58,833 nt of DNA from Herpomyces periplanetae (GCA_009733715.1 WMKJ01000083.1:1-58833); one strand, 5' to 3'. Shown: positions 44,195-54,905, counted from the first letter of the stretch. Program-made: numbers and translations. Notes: a model not told the origin generated them from the letters alone.

Positions 44195-47100
44195 ATGGAA
44201 GATTCTTCGGATGAAATAGTTGATTTAACAGGCACCCGTTGTGTGGCTGCTAGTGATACAAAAAATATTTTATCAAATTTCCTCACGCAACATCGTCAAA
44301 TTTTAAATTCCGATACTCATGATGATTTACCCTTAATACGGCCCAGTGAATCGGATGAACCTAGTAATTCTGATCACTCTTCTCTTGTCTCGATTTCAAA
44401 AGATCATGATAATTTACAAAAACATTCTACAGAATATTTATCTGGGAATTATGACGATCTACAAACTTTCCTCGGCAATGTCACCTCTATTAGCTCTTTA
44501 TATCGTGCACTTGACCTACTTGTTAAATCCATGGAGTCTACTCCTGTACGTTTCCACACACCAAGCCCTATAACCCAACGGATGTATACCACTCTATTGA
44601 ATATTGGTCTTGGACGTGAATCCCGCGCCTCTCTAGCTCGGGATCTTCAATTGGAGCGTGCCATCCAACTACCTAAAGTATTATCATTACCTTCTGACCA
44701 ATGTATTGAATTATACATTAAAGTTTTTCGTACAATTCCTGGACTACTTTGTCTTTTTAATACCCTCCAAACATTAAAAAAATCCTTACAGAATTCCCCG
44801 GATCTCCCTAAATCCCATAATCATCATTCCCTTACCCAACTCGCCGGATCTTTATGTCGTGGACTTGCCTTGTTCGCAGAATGTTTACGCCCCCAGGACC
44901 TTTTGCCTTGTATATGGAGCCATCTATACTTCGCTAATCTCCATAACGATTCCAATATTAATGTTACTCCTATATCTGCTAATCAAGCCTGGACTAATTT
45001 CATCAACTGCTTCATAACTGATCAAGTTTGTAGCTTGGCTAATGAAATTCATTTAACTATCTGTCAACATTCCGCTACCCTTTTACATCCAACTCTATAT
45101 GCTGCTTATCCTTTTGACGGTCTTTGGATATGTCAACGTGAAACATTTATCGCTTGGATCAGCAAAAATGTTGCAATGTTTTACTCTTCTGATCCAATAT
45201 GGGATAATAAATTTACCAACCGTACATTATGCTCTACCACATGCGTTTGCTTACTCTCTAGAACCTTGCGCCTCGGCTACCCTCAAGCTTCTTTCGCTGA
45301 TATCATGTCCATCCTCGCTCACGTTGACGTCAACATTCCCCCTAGCATTTCTTCCCCCTCTGCAATCCAACACCCGTGCACCGTTCGTATTACTCGTCTC
45401 TTCGAATCGTTAGCTTCAGCTTCGTCCTTTGATTCTCGTCGCTTTATTCGTTTGCTGTTGTCCTGGTGCTACGAACAATACTCAATATATGACTCGAATG
45501 ATCTTACTAGTCTTATACCAAATCAACTCGCTACCACTACAATCATCACGGATGGACTAACGGGATTTTTCTTACAACTTTTTTTACTCTCACCCCATTA
45601 CCCCATCCAAGTAATTAACTTACTTACATCCCGACAATTTCTCATTGATGATAATTTTCTCGACACAAAAACCCTTGCAGCGTTATCATCCCGCTCAATT
45701 CTCAATTCATTAATTTCAGCCCTGTGCCATCTCGATTTTACATGTGAACCTTCACAAACTACTTCATCCCCTCATACACTTTCATCGTGTGATTCTACAC
45801 CAGTACGCGGGTCCTACTTGGACTACTTAATTGTCAAATCAATCGATCTATTTTCCCAACGACTTTTTATCAGATTTGTCTCGGTTTCATTACAATGCTC
45901 TGTAGCCCAAACTATCCTTATAACTGCTAACCATTTAAATAATTTCCCCGGCAAATCATTATCATCCATCATTCACTCGTGTCCCGCTTACCCATTGGCT
46001 GTGTCAAATCGTCTCGATGCAGGAACTTACTCTGTGGTTGGAAATGTAAAAAGTGTCGCATCCAACGTTGCAACTCGTGCTCGATGGTTAGGAATGATAG
46101 TTGGTTCTGCGCTATCAAGTTTAATTGATCCTCCTCAAATTCAGTTGCGCTTTGATGCTCATGAAATGGAAACACTTGAGGCTCTCTCTTACTTTAATCT
46201 CGTTAAAATTTCCCTTCATTGTCCGCATGCTGAAGTTGCTTCGTCCCTTGATGCATTTATCAAATTATTGGATTTTCATCCTGAAATGATTCCAAACGAA
46301 CCTCTTGAAAATAAAAATCCCTCATCTCTTGAGGTTGCTACTATTAATTCCTCAACATCCGTATCAGGGACGGGTAAATCGGAATGTCAACCTTGCAATC
46401 CCGTTGTTGGAGATCTTCGAGCTTACGATGAACCTTCTTCTGATGAAGAAGATGCATGCTCTGTCACAGCTTCAAAGTCACTGGAACCAATTTCTTCCTT
46501 ATACTATGATCGTCAGCGACCACCGGTGTATATTCGTGATTTAATTCGACGTCTTAGCATTCAACCGCGTGAGTCCAATACACCAGAAGACGAAAATCAA
46601 TTTATCATTGCTTTACAGTCTTCGGCTAAGATTATTCGTCGTCATTCAAATTCAAAGTTACCCGCCCTTCTCGATAATGTTAAAGAGCTCTCTGATACAT
46701 TAATTCACCTTCGAGCAGATTGTATTCTTGAGGATGATGATAATGAAGACGATAGCAATGATCAAAAAGCATGGGCAGAATCATGGTGGGAAGTAAAAAG
46801 TGAACGTGGTCCCAGCGAAAAGTTTTCCCTGGCAGAATTTAACGCATCACGACAACGAGCACTTGTGTCGTTAATTGTAATGTTACCAGCGCCAACATGT
46901 GCAATCTTTATCAAAGCGTTCTTTGAATACGATTTATCCATTGCGATGCGCGTTACAATTTTATCGGCTCTCGTTACTGCAGCGCTGGAATTGTCCAAAT
47001 CTAAACCATCAAATCGATTGGCTTCGATTGCTGCTAATTGCTTTATGTATCCATTGCTCGTGCGCGCATTACACTTGACGAAGGCATCACAACGTCCTGA

Positions 47101-47713
47101 TCCACGTTTTAAGCCAATTTTGCCCATGCTTATACATGCTGCAACCCTTATTCTTTACACAGCTGGTCCCGCTTGTCCCGAATTTATCGATCTCTTATAC
47201 GAAACTTGGTCATTCATCCTAGCCTGGTCTCCGTACGTTAAACTGCGTCCACGTCGCTCCCCGGCACTTTTATCTGCCATGCTATCTTCCCATGCACTCA
47301 TTCTTGAGCTACTCAATTCATCTTCTGCGTATACTTTTCGAGTTTCTGAACCTTCATCTTCTTCGCTTGATCAACCTAATCCACAATCTCTAACACTTGA
47401 TCATATGTTATCATTTATTAAAATGACCCCCGTTCTTCAATCCTCAATGTCAGTAGCTAGTATACGACACCCAACTTCCTCTGTGTCGGATTTCCGCTTT
47501 ACGGAGAAGTTAAATCTGTCGGCATCATTCTTGTCGGATATGTTGGAAAGTTTTGGTCTCACACCACTTTCACATCATTTTGACAGTGCTGTTGATCCAT
47601 TTACCGCGTCAGCAACGTCCGCTCAAATACCTGTATCTCGTGAATTGTTTACCCTGATCTTATATAATGTCCATCTTTTGAATTCCCTTAAATCCAATAT
47701 AGTCTCAATTTAG
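44195..47713 (+). CDS. TEL2: Telomere length regulation protein Tel2/TELO2, 1172 aa
   Basis: Tel2 is the core of the TTT complex (Tel2-Tti1-Tti2), which with Hsp90 and R2TP stabilises newly made PIK-related kinases (ATM, ATR, TOR). The C-terminal domain is recognisable at about 770-960: PPVYIRDLIRRLSIQPRE, ALQSSAKIIRRHSNSKLPAL, FNASRQRALVSLIVMLPAPT, FFEYDLSIAMRVTILSAL. The rest is alpha-solenoid. An acidic Ser-rich linker around 740-765 (SSDEEDA) and DDDNEDDSNDQ near 850 resemble the CK2-phosphorylated acidic stretch that recruits R2TP via Pih1; that role is inferred. Longer than yeast Tel2 (688) and human TELO2 (837). The frame opens at TTG (44192); the ATG is at 44195. Its partner TTI2 is encoded about 24 kb to the left. 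Confidence 0.88.
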   Translation: MEDSSDEIVDLTGTRCVAASDTKNILSNFLTQHRQILNSDTHDDLPLIRPSESDEPSNSDHSSLVSISKDHDNLQKHSTEYLSGNYDDLQTFLGNVTSISSLYRALDLLVKSMESTPVRFHTPSPITQRMYTTLLNIGLGRESRASLARDLQLERAIQLPKVLSLPSDQCIELYIKVFRTIPGLLCLFNTLQTLKKSLQNSPDLPKSHNHHSLTQLAGSLCRGLALFAECLRPQDLLPCIWSHLYFANLHNDSNINVTPISANQAWTNFINCFITDQVCSLANEIHLTICQHSATLLHPTLYAAYPFDGLWICQRETFIAWISKNVAMFYSSDPIWDNKFTNRTLCSTTCVCLLSRTLRLGYPQASFADIMSILAHVDVNIPPSISSPSAIQHPCTVRITRLFESLASASSFDSRRFIRLLLSWCYEQYSIYDSNDLTSLIPNQLATTTIITDGLTGFFLQLFLLSPHYPIQVINLLTSRQFLIDDNFLDTKTLAALSSRSILNSLISALCHLDFTCEPSQTTSSPHTLSSCDSTPVRGSYLDYLIVKSIDLFSQRLFIRFVSVSLQCSVAQTILITANHLNNFPGKSLSSIIHSCPAYPLAVSNRLDAGTYSVVGNVKSVASNVATRARWLGMIVGSALSSLIDPPQIQLRFDAHEMETLEALSYFNLVKISLHCPHAEVASSLDAFIKLLDFHPEMIPNEPLENKNPSSLEVATINSSTSVSGTGKSECQPCNPVVGDLRAYDEPSSDEEDACSVTASKSLEPISSLYYDRQRPPVYIRDLIRRLSIQPRESNTPEDENQFIIALQSSAKIIRRHSNSKLPALLDNVKELSDTLIHLRADCILEDDDNEDDSNDQKAWAESWWEVKSERGPSEKFSLAEFNASRQRALVSLIVMLPAPTCAIFIKAFFEYDLSIAMRVTILSALVTAALELSKSKPSNRLASIAANCFMYPLLVRALHLTKASQRPDPRFKPILPMLIHAATLILYTAGPACPEFIDLLYETWSFILAWSPYVKLRPRRSPALLSAMLSSHALILELLNSSSAYTFRVSEPSSSSLDQPNPQSLTLDHMLSFIKMTPVLQSSMSVASIRHPTSSVSDFRFTEKLNLSASFLSDMLESFGLTPLSHHFDSAVDPFTASATSAQIPVSRELFTLILYNVHLLNSLKSNIVSI

Positions 47714-47835
47714 TTTACACTTTACCGTCCCTTTTTAGCGTAGCGTAAGATGAGTATAACATGGTATAACGTGTATACAATCTGCTTGTTATGTATGTAG
47801 ATGGGTAAGTATGGACGTGTAAGTACACCCATTAA

Positions 47836-49130
47836 TTATGATGCGGCTAACGAGACGGTTGAATTAGAGTTTGAATCGGTCGTAGGCGCTAGAGGTATGG
47901 GGGGGGATAAATATTGTGCGGGTAAATAGCCTACACGACCGTCTCGTGTACGACATTGCCACCAATCACAGGGAGCGCCAGCGGGGTCAGTTTTACGAAG
48001 CACGGCTACGATATCGTTTGTTGTAACGCTAACATCGATACCCGGTACAGCTCGACAAGTTGATTCGCCCGATAAACCGCGTAAATGATCGGGTGTATAA
48101 TCGTGTAAAACGTGACAAAATTCAATATTGGCCAAGGGCGAGGTAGACGAGGCAGATGAAGCGCGCGGTAAACCCGTAGAATTAGCGGTAAATTGCCGCA
48201 TATGTAATTCCCGTTGTTGTTGTTCTTCTTGACCACGCGCTAAGGCACGTATTAATTTACTCATAAGGTACGGTAAACCAAATACAGCCAGCGTAAAGAA
48301 AATCAAAGGCTTTTTGGAAGCGCGGGGTAATGTAGGGGTAGACGTAGGCGATCGTGTAAAGGCGGCGAATGCCGCCGGTGATATGCCATTTGTTACAGGT
48401 ACAGGCTGACCTGTTAGACGAGCTACGGCGTAACGTAGCCATCGCATTACCGTATAAATTCCTAAAACAGAGCCCAGGGTATGACGTACGTATCCGAATT
48501 GTTCAGCGACGGATACCATGGCTGTATACACGCACACGAGAGTTAGCAAGCATACTGACACGTATACGCCAACGTACCGAAAAATGAAGAATGCGTGGCC
48601 ATATAAGCACTTTCTAGCATTTGTGCGAATCCCGTAACTGCCCCAACGATACTTTCAAGCATGGCAAATGTAGCTTGGGTATTGTAACTTAACGTTTGGG
48701 ATAACGTTAACGGGGCATTTGCCCCCAGTAAATTTGCGTTCAATGGATCCAGCAAACCCGCAGCACCTCCATGTGGTCCCAGTGGTCCATAGTATCCTGA
48801 ACTTGGTCCAAATCGAGCTGCGGCGCTACCCGGTCCGTATCCGTAACTTGGAAATCCCGTCGGTCCGTATAAACCACGTTGACCAAATCCTGTTGTATAC
48901 CCTCCACCACCGTTTAGACTTCCTCCCAACATATTTGTAAAATTCGTTAACGACGCTGGCCGTACAGGTATATTCTCCATTCCACTTCCACCATTTCCCG
49001 TTACGTTAATATCTTGATTTATTTCCCCTCCTCCCGCCGTCGAACTTTCTGTTCCTTGCTCCCATGGTTTAGGTGGTGAGCTTTGTGTCTGTCCTCCACT
49101 ACTACTATTTAATCGCACAGCTGAAGCCAT
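47836..49130 (-). CDS. PEX13: Peroxisomal docking protein Pex13, two exons, 412 aa
   Basis: Pex13 is a peroxisomal membrane protein of the import docking complex with Pex14; its SH3 domain binds Pex14 and Pex5. Exons 49130-48578 and 48521-47836; the intron is 56 nt (GTACGT donor, TGCTAAC branch site, TATACAG acceptor). The join gives HSSFFAMVSVAEQFGYVRHT, classic Pex13 sequence. The N-terminal 110 residues are Gly/Ser/Tyr-rich (RGLYGPTGFPSYGYGPG), as in the family, where such repeats can form a gel-like meshwork in the import pore. Hydrophobic segments at about 145-165 and 260-285 fit the membrane region. The SH3 domain lies at about 330-395 (ALYDY-like HVLHDYTP, DWWQCRTRDGRVGYLPAQYL). It converges on TEL2 with 122 bp between stops. 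Confidence 0.94.
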
Positions 49131-49716
49131 TAATTTTAAATTGAATATTTAAGCGCTTACGCGCACTGATGAAAATTTTTTTCCCAAACTAAATTCGCGT
49201 CCCACCCATCTCTCATTCAAAAGCAAAATTGTCGCGACCCAAACTTGCCCTTCACACGTGACTATTACATAACTCCAACAAACGGAAGGCGCCCGAGGAT
49301 GGCTTGCTTGGTCACGGGGTGTGGCGAACAGTCTCGGAATGTGGCGCAGTGGGTTTTGTTTTGGATTTTGTTGGAGGAAAATATTTTGGATGAAAGGGGA
49401 AAAGATTTTATTTTTTGAAAGGGGCGAAAAGTTAAAGTACGCATCGAGCGTTGGAGTAAGGCAAAGTATGAATGGCGAATTGTAGCAGTATGATAAGAGC
49501 CTAGGGCGTTATAAAGGGAAAGGAGGAGACTCAGTAAAGCCTTGAGATAAATCAGACAAAACCAAACACACAACTAAAACAGGACAGGATAAGACAAGAC
49601 AACGTTGACACTTGGTAAATATATATGTATAGTACACATGACAATAAATGAATGATGGGCTTAAATAAAATTGGAATCAAAGATTCGACAACAGGTCACG
49701 TAAGATGAGGGTTCGT
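49131..49716. other. Intergenic, PEX13 start to TOS1 stop
   Basis: 586 bp. A CACGTG box at 49255-49260 is 125 bp upstream of the PEX13 ATG. A 102-codon minus-strand ORF (49265-49573) covers much of it, but its translation has mixed low-complexity character and resembles nothing known to me; I do not call it a gene. Confidence 0.45.
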
Positions 49717-51084
49717 TTAGATGAGTTCAAAGTCGGCAATACCATTAACGGCAGATGGTGAAACATCGACAGCTGCATCACCGACTAATTGACGAAATTG
49801 TTCACGAGTCATTGATCCAGCAAAGGCAGTAGATTCATCAAGGATGACGGATACCCGAAGTCCATCCCGCTTAAATAAAACAGCCATTGTAACAGGAGCA
49901 TCGACAGGTCGAACAAAGTATTCCGGAGGTGTACCACCACCTGCATTATCAGCCTTTGCAACACCTGTACGTTTGCTAACATGTACACTTGATTTACACC
50001 ACCCACTTCCTGCATCAAGGACTTCGCAGGCATCAATTTCACCACATCCTGACGACCAACAAGAACACCCTGCATGCCCATATTGTACAGTACGGGGAAT
50101 TTGAGCGTTGAGAAACCAATAGGCCGGCATATTAGCGTTAAACCCATTTCCATGTTTACTTGAATCATTGGGCATTTTAAATTTGGCAATAAAAAGCTTT
50201 TCTGGTCCATTCCAACCGTGATATGCTACTGTACCCGGACGAACGTAACCGCATGTTGTCTGTGTTGTATTTTCCGAAACACTAACGCATGGGCGATCAC
50301 TCATGAGTATAACTTCTTGATTCGAGTGAAGGTCCCCTTGTAAAATTTGCGCATCAGGTGAACTGGACTGTCCATCGGCTGAAGCGTAAGAAAGTGAATT
50401 TCCAAATGACATATCAAATACTCCTGATGAAAGTGGTCTACCTCCTAAATTATTCAAAAACGTAACACCCGATGCTACTCTTTCTCCTCGTGAATAATAT
50501 GACACTCGATTCCATGCACTGTCAAGCCCACTCTGGGGCATAAAAACCGCAAATCGTTCCAAGCTAACCGGCCCGCGAAAGTGTGCACTAACTTCTTCAT
50601 CTAAAGGTGCAAGTATAGAGTTGGCCGACGAAAATGTGTGTCGTGCAGTATCACATTGCCCAGTCTGAGCATTCATATTGGTAACTCGAAGATAATAATC
50701 CTCCTTAGCTGGTGACGGTACAACTTGAGTTGTACGAACGGAGGGGTTAGAATTCGCGCCTTGTACATGATAATTTATAGCGCTAACTTGACGGTTATAC
50801 CAATTGTTGCGAATTCGTGTAGGCACCGGTTTATTTTGACTTGTTACAGATGCTCCAAGTCTTTGAATAAAGTCAATCATATCACGGCCTTTCGACAATA
50901 CATCCCGCTTAAAGAGGGTCGACTTAAACGCTGATGGTACAAGTCCCGGTGCAAGATAATATTCACTAGATGGCAAAGCTGGTTCAAGGCTTGACAATAG
51001 TCCTGTTGGATCATGAGGTGTAGGAATATAGAGCGCCTGCGCAACTGAAAGTGGAAGAAGGAAAATATTCAAGTGTCGCATCAT
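49717..51084 (-). CDS. TOS1: Secreted Tos1-family cell-wall glycosidase-like protein, 455 aa
   Basis: The signal peptide is at residues 1-17 (HLNIFLLPLSVAQA). The DUF2403-like glycine/Asp region and the DUF2401 domain follow: ERFAVFMPQSG, WNRVSYYSRG, TFLNNLGG, then PAYWFLNAQIPRTVQYGHAG and CSCWSSGCGEIDACEVLD. The last segment is the hallmark of Tos1 and yeast YJL171C. It contains E-I-D-A-C-E (about 348-353), which has the ExDxxE spacing of GH16 beta-glucanase active sites. The protein ends without an obvious GPI signal. Tos1 proteins are covalently associated with the fungal wall and bind or act on beta-1,3-glucan; the enzyme activity is inferred. A single exon; two ATGs in tandem at 51084 and 51081. 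Confidence 0.92.
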   Translation of the reverse strand: MMRHLNIFLLPLSVAQALYIPTPHDPTGLLSSLEPALPSSEYYLAPGLVPSAFKSTLFKRDVLSKGRDMIDFIQRLGASVTSQNKPVPTRIRNNWYNRQVSAINYHVQGANSNPSVRTTQVVPSPAKEDYYLRVTNMNAQTGQCDTARHTFSSANSILAPLDEEVSAHFRGPVSLERFAVFMPQSGLDSAWNRVSYYSRGERVASGVTFLNNLGGRPLSSGVFDMSFGNSLSYASADGQSSSPDAQILQGDLHSNQEVILMSDRPCVSVSENTTQTTCGYVRPGTVAYHGWNGPEKLFIAKFKMPNDSSKHGNGFNANMPAYWFLNAQIPRTVQYGHAGCSCWSSGCGEIDACEVLDAGSGWCKSSVHVSKRTGVAKADNAGGGTPPEYFVRPVDAPVTMAVLFKRDGLRVSVILDESTAFAGSMTREQFRQLVGDAAVDVSPSAVNGIADFELI

Positions 51085-53855
51085 GATGAGATATCAAAGT
51101 TCCTAGTAAAGTCAAGTATACAAGTAACAGATGAAGTGTGAAGTAAAGGAGGTGCGATATAACCTATTTAAATTCTTCTGTCATTAGCCAGCTAGCCTGC
51201 CTGCCTGCCTGCCTGTTGACGAACTGGCATCTAGGCGAGTATATTTTAAACAACGAACGAGCACGGCGCCAACGACCGACAAGTACAAGAAAAGGATCCC
51301 TGGATATGAAAAGCGTAATGAAGTCAACAGGTAATAAACATGCGCAAAATGAAGTTAACCAGGATTCCAGAATAAGTCAGATAAATGTAAGTCAGTACCA
51401 GCGTCTGACACGGGATATATAATTAATCGTTAAACCCCGGAAAAGCGAAACAAGATTGCAATTCAATAGAGCCCGGATGCTGGGTAAATGAGTCGCGCAG
51501 CGAATGCCAGACTAACACAGAGGCTATTAAGAACTAATTACCCACTCGAACTGCTAGTTTGCCTGATAGCGATGATCATTCTGTCATTTGTCTTGATATA
51601 ATAAGACCCACTTAGTCAATCACCTCGTTGTTCACTTATCCGGATTCACGGCAAATCCAAAATTGCAATCCTCTCACCCGTTCGTATCCAAACTTACTTG
51701 CGACAGTCAGGTTTCCTTCATCCTGCTTGGAAAAGGGGCCATCATCACTACACTTCGCAAGGATAACACAATTACCAAAATCCTGCCTTCCCCCTACTCC
51801 GCTGAACTAAGAAAATTGCGCTTTTGCATTGTCATTCCAAGCTAAGCGGCCCGTTCAGTACCAAGTTCTACAAAGTGTAATATCTCCAAATTAGAATGTA
51901 CACAAGCATCGCCCGTCGCAATGTAGCCAATACCATTCACGTTCCAGTTGAGGCTAATTTAACGAGTATACATATACACCTATGAGTATGCCAACTTTGT
52001 TAACGAAGCGTATATCCTGCTAATTAATAAATCTCTTTCATCAAATGTCCCCTTTCCAAGGATCCCTTACTATAACCCCATTTCATCCCGTTGTATCAAG
52101 TTACGCTAATCGTGTAACAAGATCCCCTAACCGAACCGACCCTCATCACTGCGCATGAACGATCCAATCCTTCCCAACCACATATTAGCAGTTCCGACTC
52201 ATCTGGCAACTATCGAATTAACTGGCCAGTTTGTACGCAGCCAAGTGCGTGCCCGCCCGTCGCATACAAGTTTACGCCTATACTTTAACGCATACGTTTT
52301 CGTCAACGTATACAAGCGCATATAGGTGTGTATTGCGTGAACGTTCAGCTGGATGTTCCAAAACTAGCCCTTCACACTGTTAAATCTGTTCCACCCTCTG
52401 TAATATAATTTTCACTTAGCCCGTACATTTTGTATGCATCCCACATTTGTTTTTATTTGGCGCCAACATTCAGAACATTAACCCAGTAGTGCAGACACTG
52501 GAAGATCGTCCATAGAATTATCACCAAACCAGTCGCCGGTGGAATAACCGCAAATAAAGCTTGATATCCACCTCAACTTAACTCAACAATTACATTCACA
52601 CCTACACCCACACCCGCATACACAGGCGCACGGAAATGTAACAATCATTAGTGCGCTAGTGCGCTTTGACAAGATAAAACGTCTCCGGCTCCACTAGAAT
52701 AGCTAATGACTCTGGCTAAATTAACAAGCGTAACTTGTTAATTCCAATTTCAAGGCCAACAGTAGGCACACACACTAGCCAGCCTACTCGGAACAGGAGT
52801 TAGGGGATGTGAGCAAGGATTTCCGAGTCGATAGAATGGATTTAGCTAAGATTAAAAATTTGCCTTGCGTAATTAAATTAGTGTAATTAATTCCTAACTT
52901 CTGTGTACGCGAGTACGGCAAGTTGTTCGTTGGTCGTGTGTGTTGTGTTGTAGTAAAAAGTATACTGAATTTACGCCATTGTGCTTTTTGTGTACACACG
53001 TGTAGTGTGTATACACGTTTAATCACACGGAAAATCTTGCCGCGCCTAGATACATTCTTTGTTAGCTTAAAGAGCCTTCGCTTCCTCCATGTCGAGTTAA
53101 CACTTGAAAATGGTATTAAAAGGTACGAATCAGATTCCACTTGGCTTCTTTGGGCTATCGACTAATCATTCTTTGTTCACGCCGGTAACGTTACGAAGAA
53201 GAGTCTGTCGACACCCCTCAAATAAGAGGTACCAGAAATGTATATGAATTATAAAAGTATTATCATTTGAATCATCATTTTCGCCGTTAAAATTCCCCAC
53301 ACTTACCCATATTCAAAATGTTAACAAATGAATCTGTAAACGGCCATATGATCTTTTACACACGTACGCACGCATGCACGCACGCAAGAATAATAAATTT
53401 ATAAGGGTAAAGTAGTGTAAAAAACGCAAATGTCGAAGATTGTGCGAGAATTATCACTCCCACTTGCACCGCTTAAAATCAACCCTTAAGTCACGAGCAA
53501 CGCTTACTAATGAGGCTTAGCGAGAATGGCCCAGTTGGGATGAGCCACACGCACTTGGATCACGTGGAGGAGATGGATATTTTAAAGTTGGATTGGTTAT
53601 CACGAAAAGACGAGCAAAAGATTTTCTAAAAGGATTGATCAAAGTTAACGAAGGATTGTGTTAAAGTTGATAATTTTGCTTTATGCAAGTGTGTACGGGG
53701 ACGAGTGAGCAGACGATTTGTGATTTGTTAGTATTGTTAAGCGTGTCGGTGGATTTTACCTTTATTGAATTGTGAAGGGGGAGTGTAGGAACGGGGTAGT
53801 TCATACGGAATTATTTGTTAAGTACATGATTTGTTCGTGCAGGAGATAAAAAATC
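51085..53855. other. 2.8-kb intergenic region (divergent TOS1 / RPS13)
   Basis: No gene recognised; small ORFs on both strands look random. It contains five tandem CCTG units at 51196-51215 (part of a longer AGCC/CCTG-rich stretch), an AT-rich TATTTAAATT at 51165 about 80 bp upstream of TOS1, an ACGC-rich microsatellite near 53361-53390, and CACGTG boxes at 52997-53002 and 53561-53566. The last is about 295 bp upstream of RPS13. Confidence 0.5.
51196..51215. repeat. CCTG tetranucleotide microsatellite (5 copies)
   Basis: Five perfect CCTG units directly upstream of TOS1's promoter region, flanked by related AGCC-type sequence. Simple slippage repeat. Confidence 0.8.
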
Positions 53856-54620
53856 ATGGGTCGTATGCACAGTAAAGGAAAGGGAATTTCAGCTTCGGCT
53901 ATTCCTTATTCTCGTACACCGCCCGCATGGCTTAAGACGACACCGGATGCTGTAGTCGAACAAATTTGTCGCTTGGCTAAAAAAGGAGCTACACCGTCAC
54001 AAATTGGTGTTATCTTGCGGGACTCACACGGAATTGCTCAAGTTAAAGCAGTTACGGGGAATAAAATTTTACGTATCTTGAAATCTCACGGTACGCTGGT
54101 AGTATGAATTGTCTTAGCATGAGCGTGTGGAAACGCGAGCACCAAACTCACGAAGACGAGTGTGAGCGGCCACACGCTTTTGTTTGAATAATGCCTTTGT
54201 TCGGTCATTTGTGGAGTGGGCAAGTTAACTTGCTTGCTTCACAAAGTTAACATGGCTGACATTGAGATGTGAACGTATGTGTGTTAACGTATATGCCGTC
54301 CCTTTTCTGGGCTCGGTAACGGGCCGCTTACATGGGCGCAATGAACAGGTTTGGCACCCGATATTCCCGAAGATTTGTACATGTTGATTCGAAAGGTAGG
54401 TGGACAGTCGCACGCATGTTTTCTTGGCTTACACATGATTATTTAGGCAGTGTCTGTACGAAGACATCTTGAGCGAAATCGAAAGGATAAGGACTCCAAG
54501 TTTCGCTTAATTCTTATTGAATCGCGCGTTCATCGACTATCACGCTATTATAAGGCTAACGGGGTTATTGCGCCAACATGGAAGTATGAAAGTGCTACAG
54601 CTAGTACGCTTGTTTCTTGA
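53856..54620 (+). CDS. RPS13: Small-subunit ribosomal protein uS15 (Rps13), three exons, 151 aa
   Basis: uS15 binds 18S rRNA helices in the 40S platform. Exons 53856-54090, 54349-54395, 54447-54620; introns of 258 and 51 nt (donors GTACGC, GTAGGT; acceptors AACAG, TTTAG). The joined protein is 151 residues, exactly the usual eukaryotic length: [42 protein letters not shown]-type junction to [37 protein letters not shown], and the end [16 protein letters not shown]. The first intron is the longest in this window and contains two hairpins (see separate entry). A CACGTG box lies about 295 bp upstream. An untranslated upstream exon is possible because TGCAG occurs 14 nt before the ATG. Confidence 0.96.
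54121..54250 (+). ncRNA. Structured element in RPS13 intron 1 (candidate intronic RNA)
   Basis: Hairpin 1: 54122-54130 pairs perfectly with 54170-54178 (9 bp) around an inner stem CTCAC/GTGAG (54147-54151 with 54162-54166). Hairpin 2: 54208-54224 pairs at all 17 positions with 54229-54245 (four G.U pairs) around a TTAA loop. An ACA triplet follows at 54250. Two hairpins in an intron of a ribosomal-protein gene recall an H/ACA snoRNA, and RPS13 introns host snoRNAs in animals. However, I find no ANANNA H box in the hinge and no target pairing was tested, so the class is unknown. Confidence 0.35.
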
Positions 54621-54683
54621 GGATAGACGTACATACTTGAATGACCGTTGGCACATGAATTATTTGGTAGATATGTTAACCAA

Positions 54684-54703
54684 CGGTTGGTCTAGTGGTA
54701 TCT
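54684..54703 (+). other. tRNA-like fragment
   Basis: GGTTGGTCTAGTGGTATCTG resembles the D-arm/A-box region of a eukaryotic tRNA (Pro-like TTGGTCTAGTGGTAT). No anticodon arm or B box follows, so this is at most a relic or a chance match. Confidence 0.25.
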
Positions 54704-54905
54704 GGTAAAATTGAATTATTTAGTATAGTGGATGATTTAATGTTAAGCTAGATAACACGATAAATTAATTGACCGACCAAGCCGCCAATCTGCCGACTAG
54801 CTAGTGTGTTTATGAGTTTATTGTAATGTTACCTGCGACACTATTTAAGCCATGTGACGATTATACATGCTATGCTTACAACATATCAAACTGTATTCCG
54901 TGGGA

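Noticed and set aside
49265-49573. 102-codon minus-strand ORF between PEX13 and TOS1
   Set aside because: No recognisable domain, overlaps the PEX13 promoter with its CACGTG box, and composition matches noncoding DNA.
54091-54348. Canonical H/ACA or U14 C/D snoRNA in RPS13 intron 1
   Set aside because: Two hairpins and an ACA are present, but no ANANNA H box in the hinge and no C/D boxes (TGATGA, CTGA) in the right places. Kept only as a structured element.
54684-54760. tRNA gene
   Set aside because: Only an A-box-like stretch; no B box (GGTTCRA) or acceptor-stem pairing follows.
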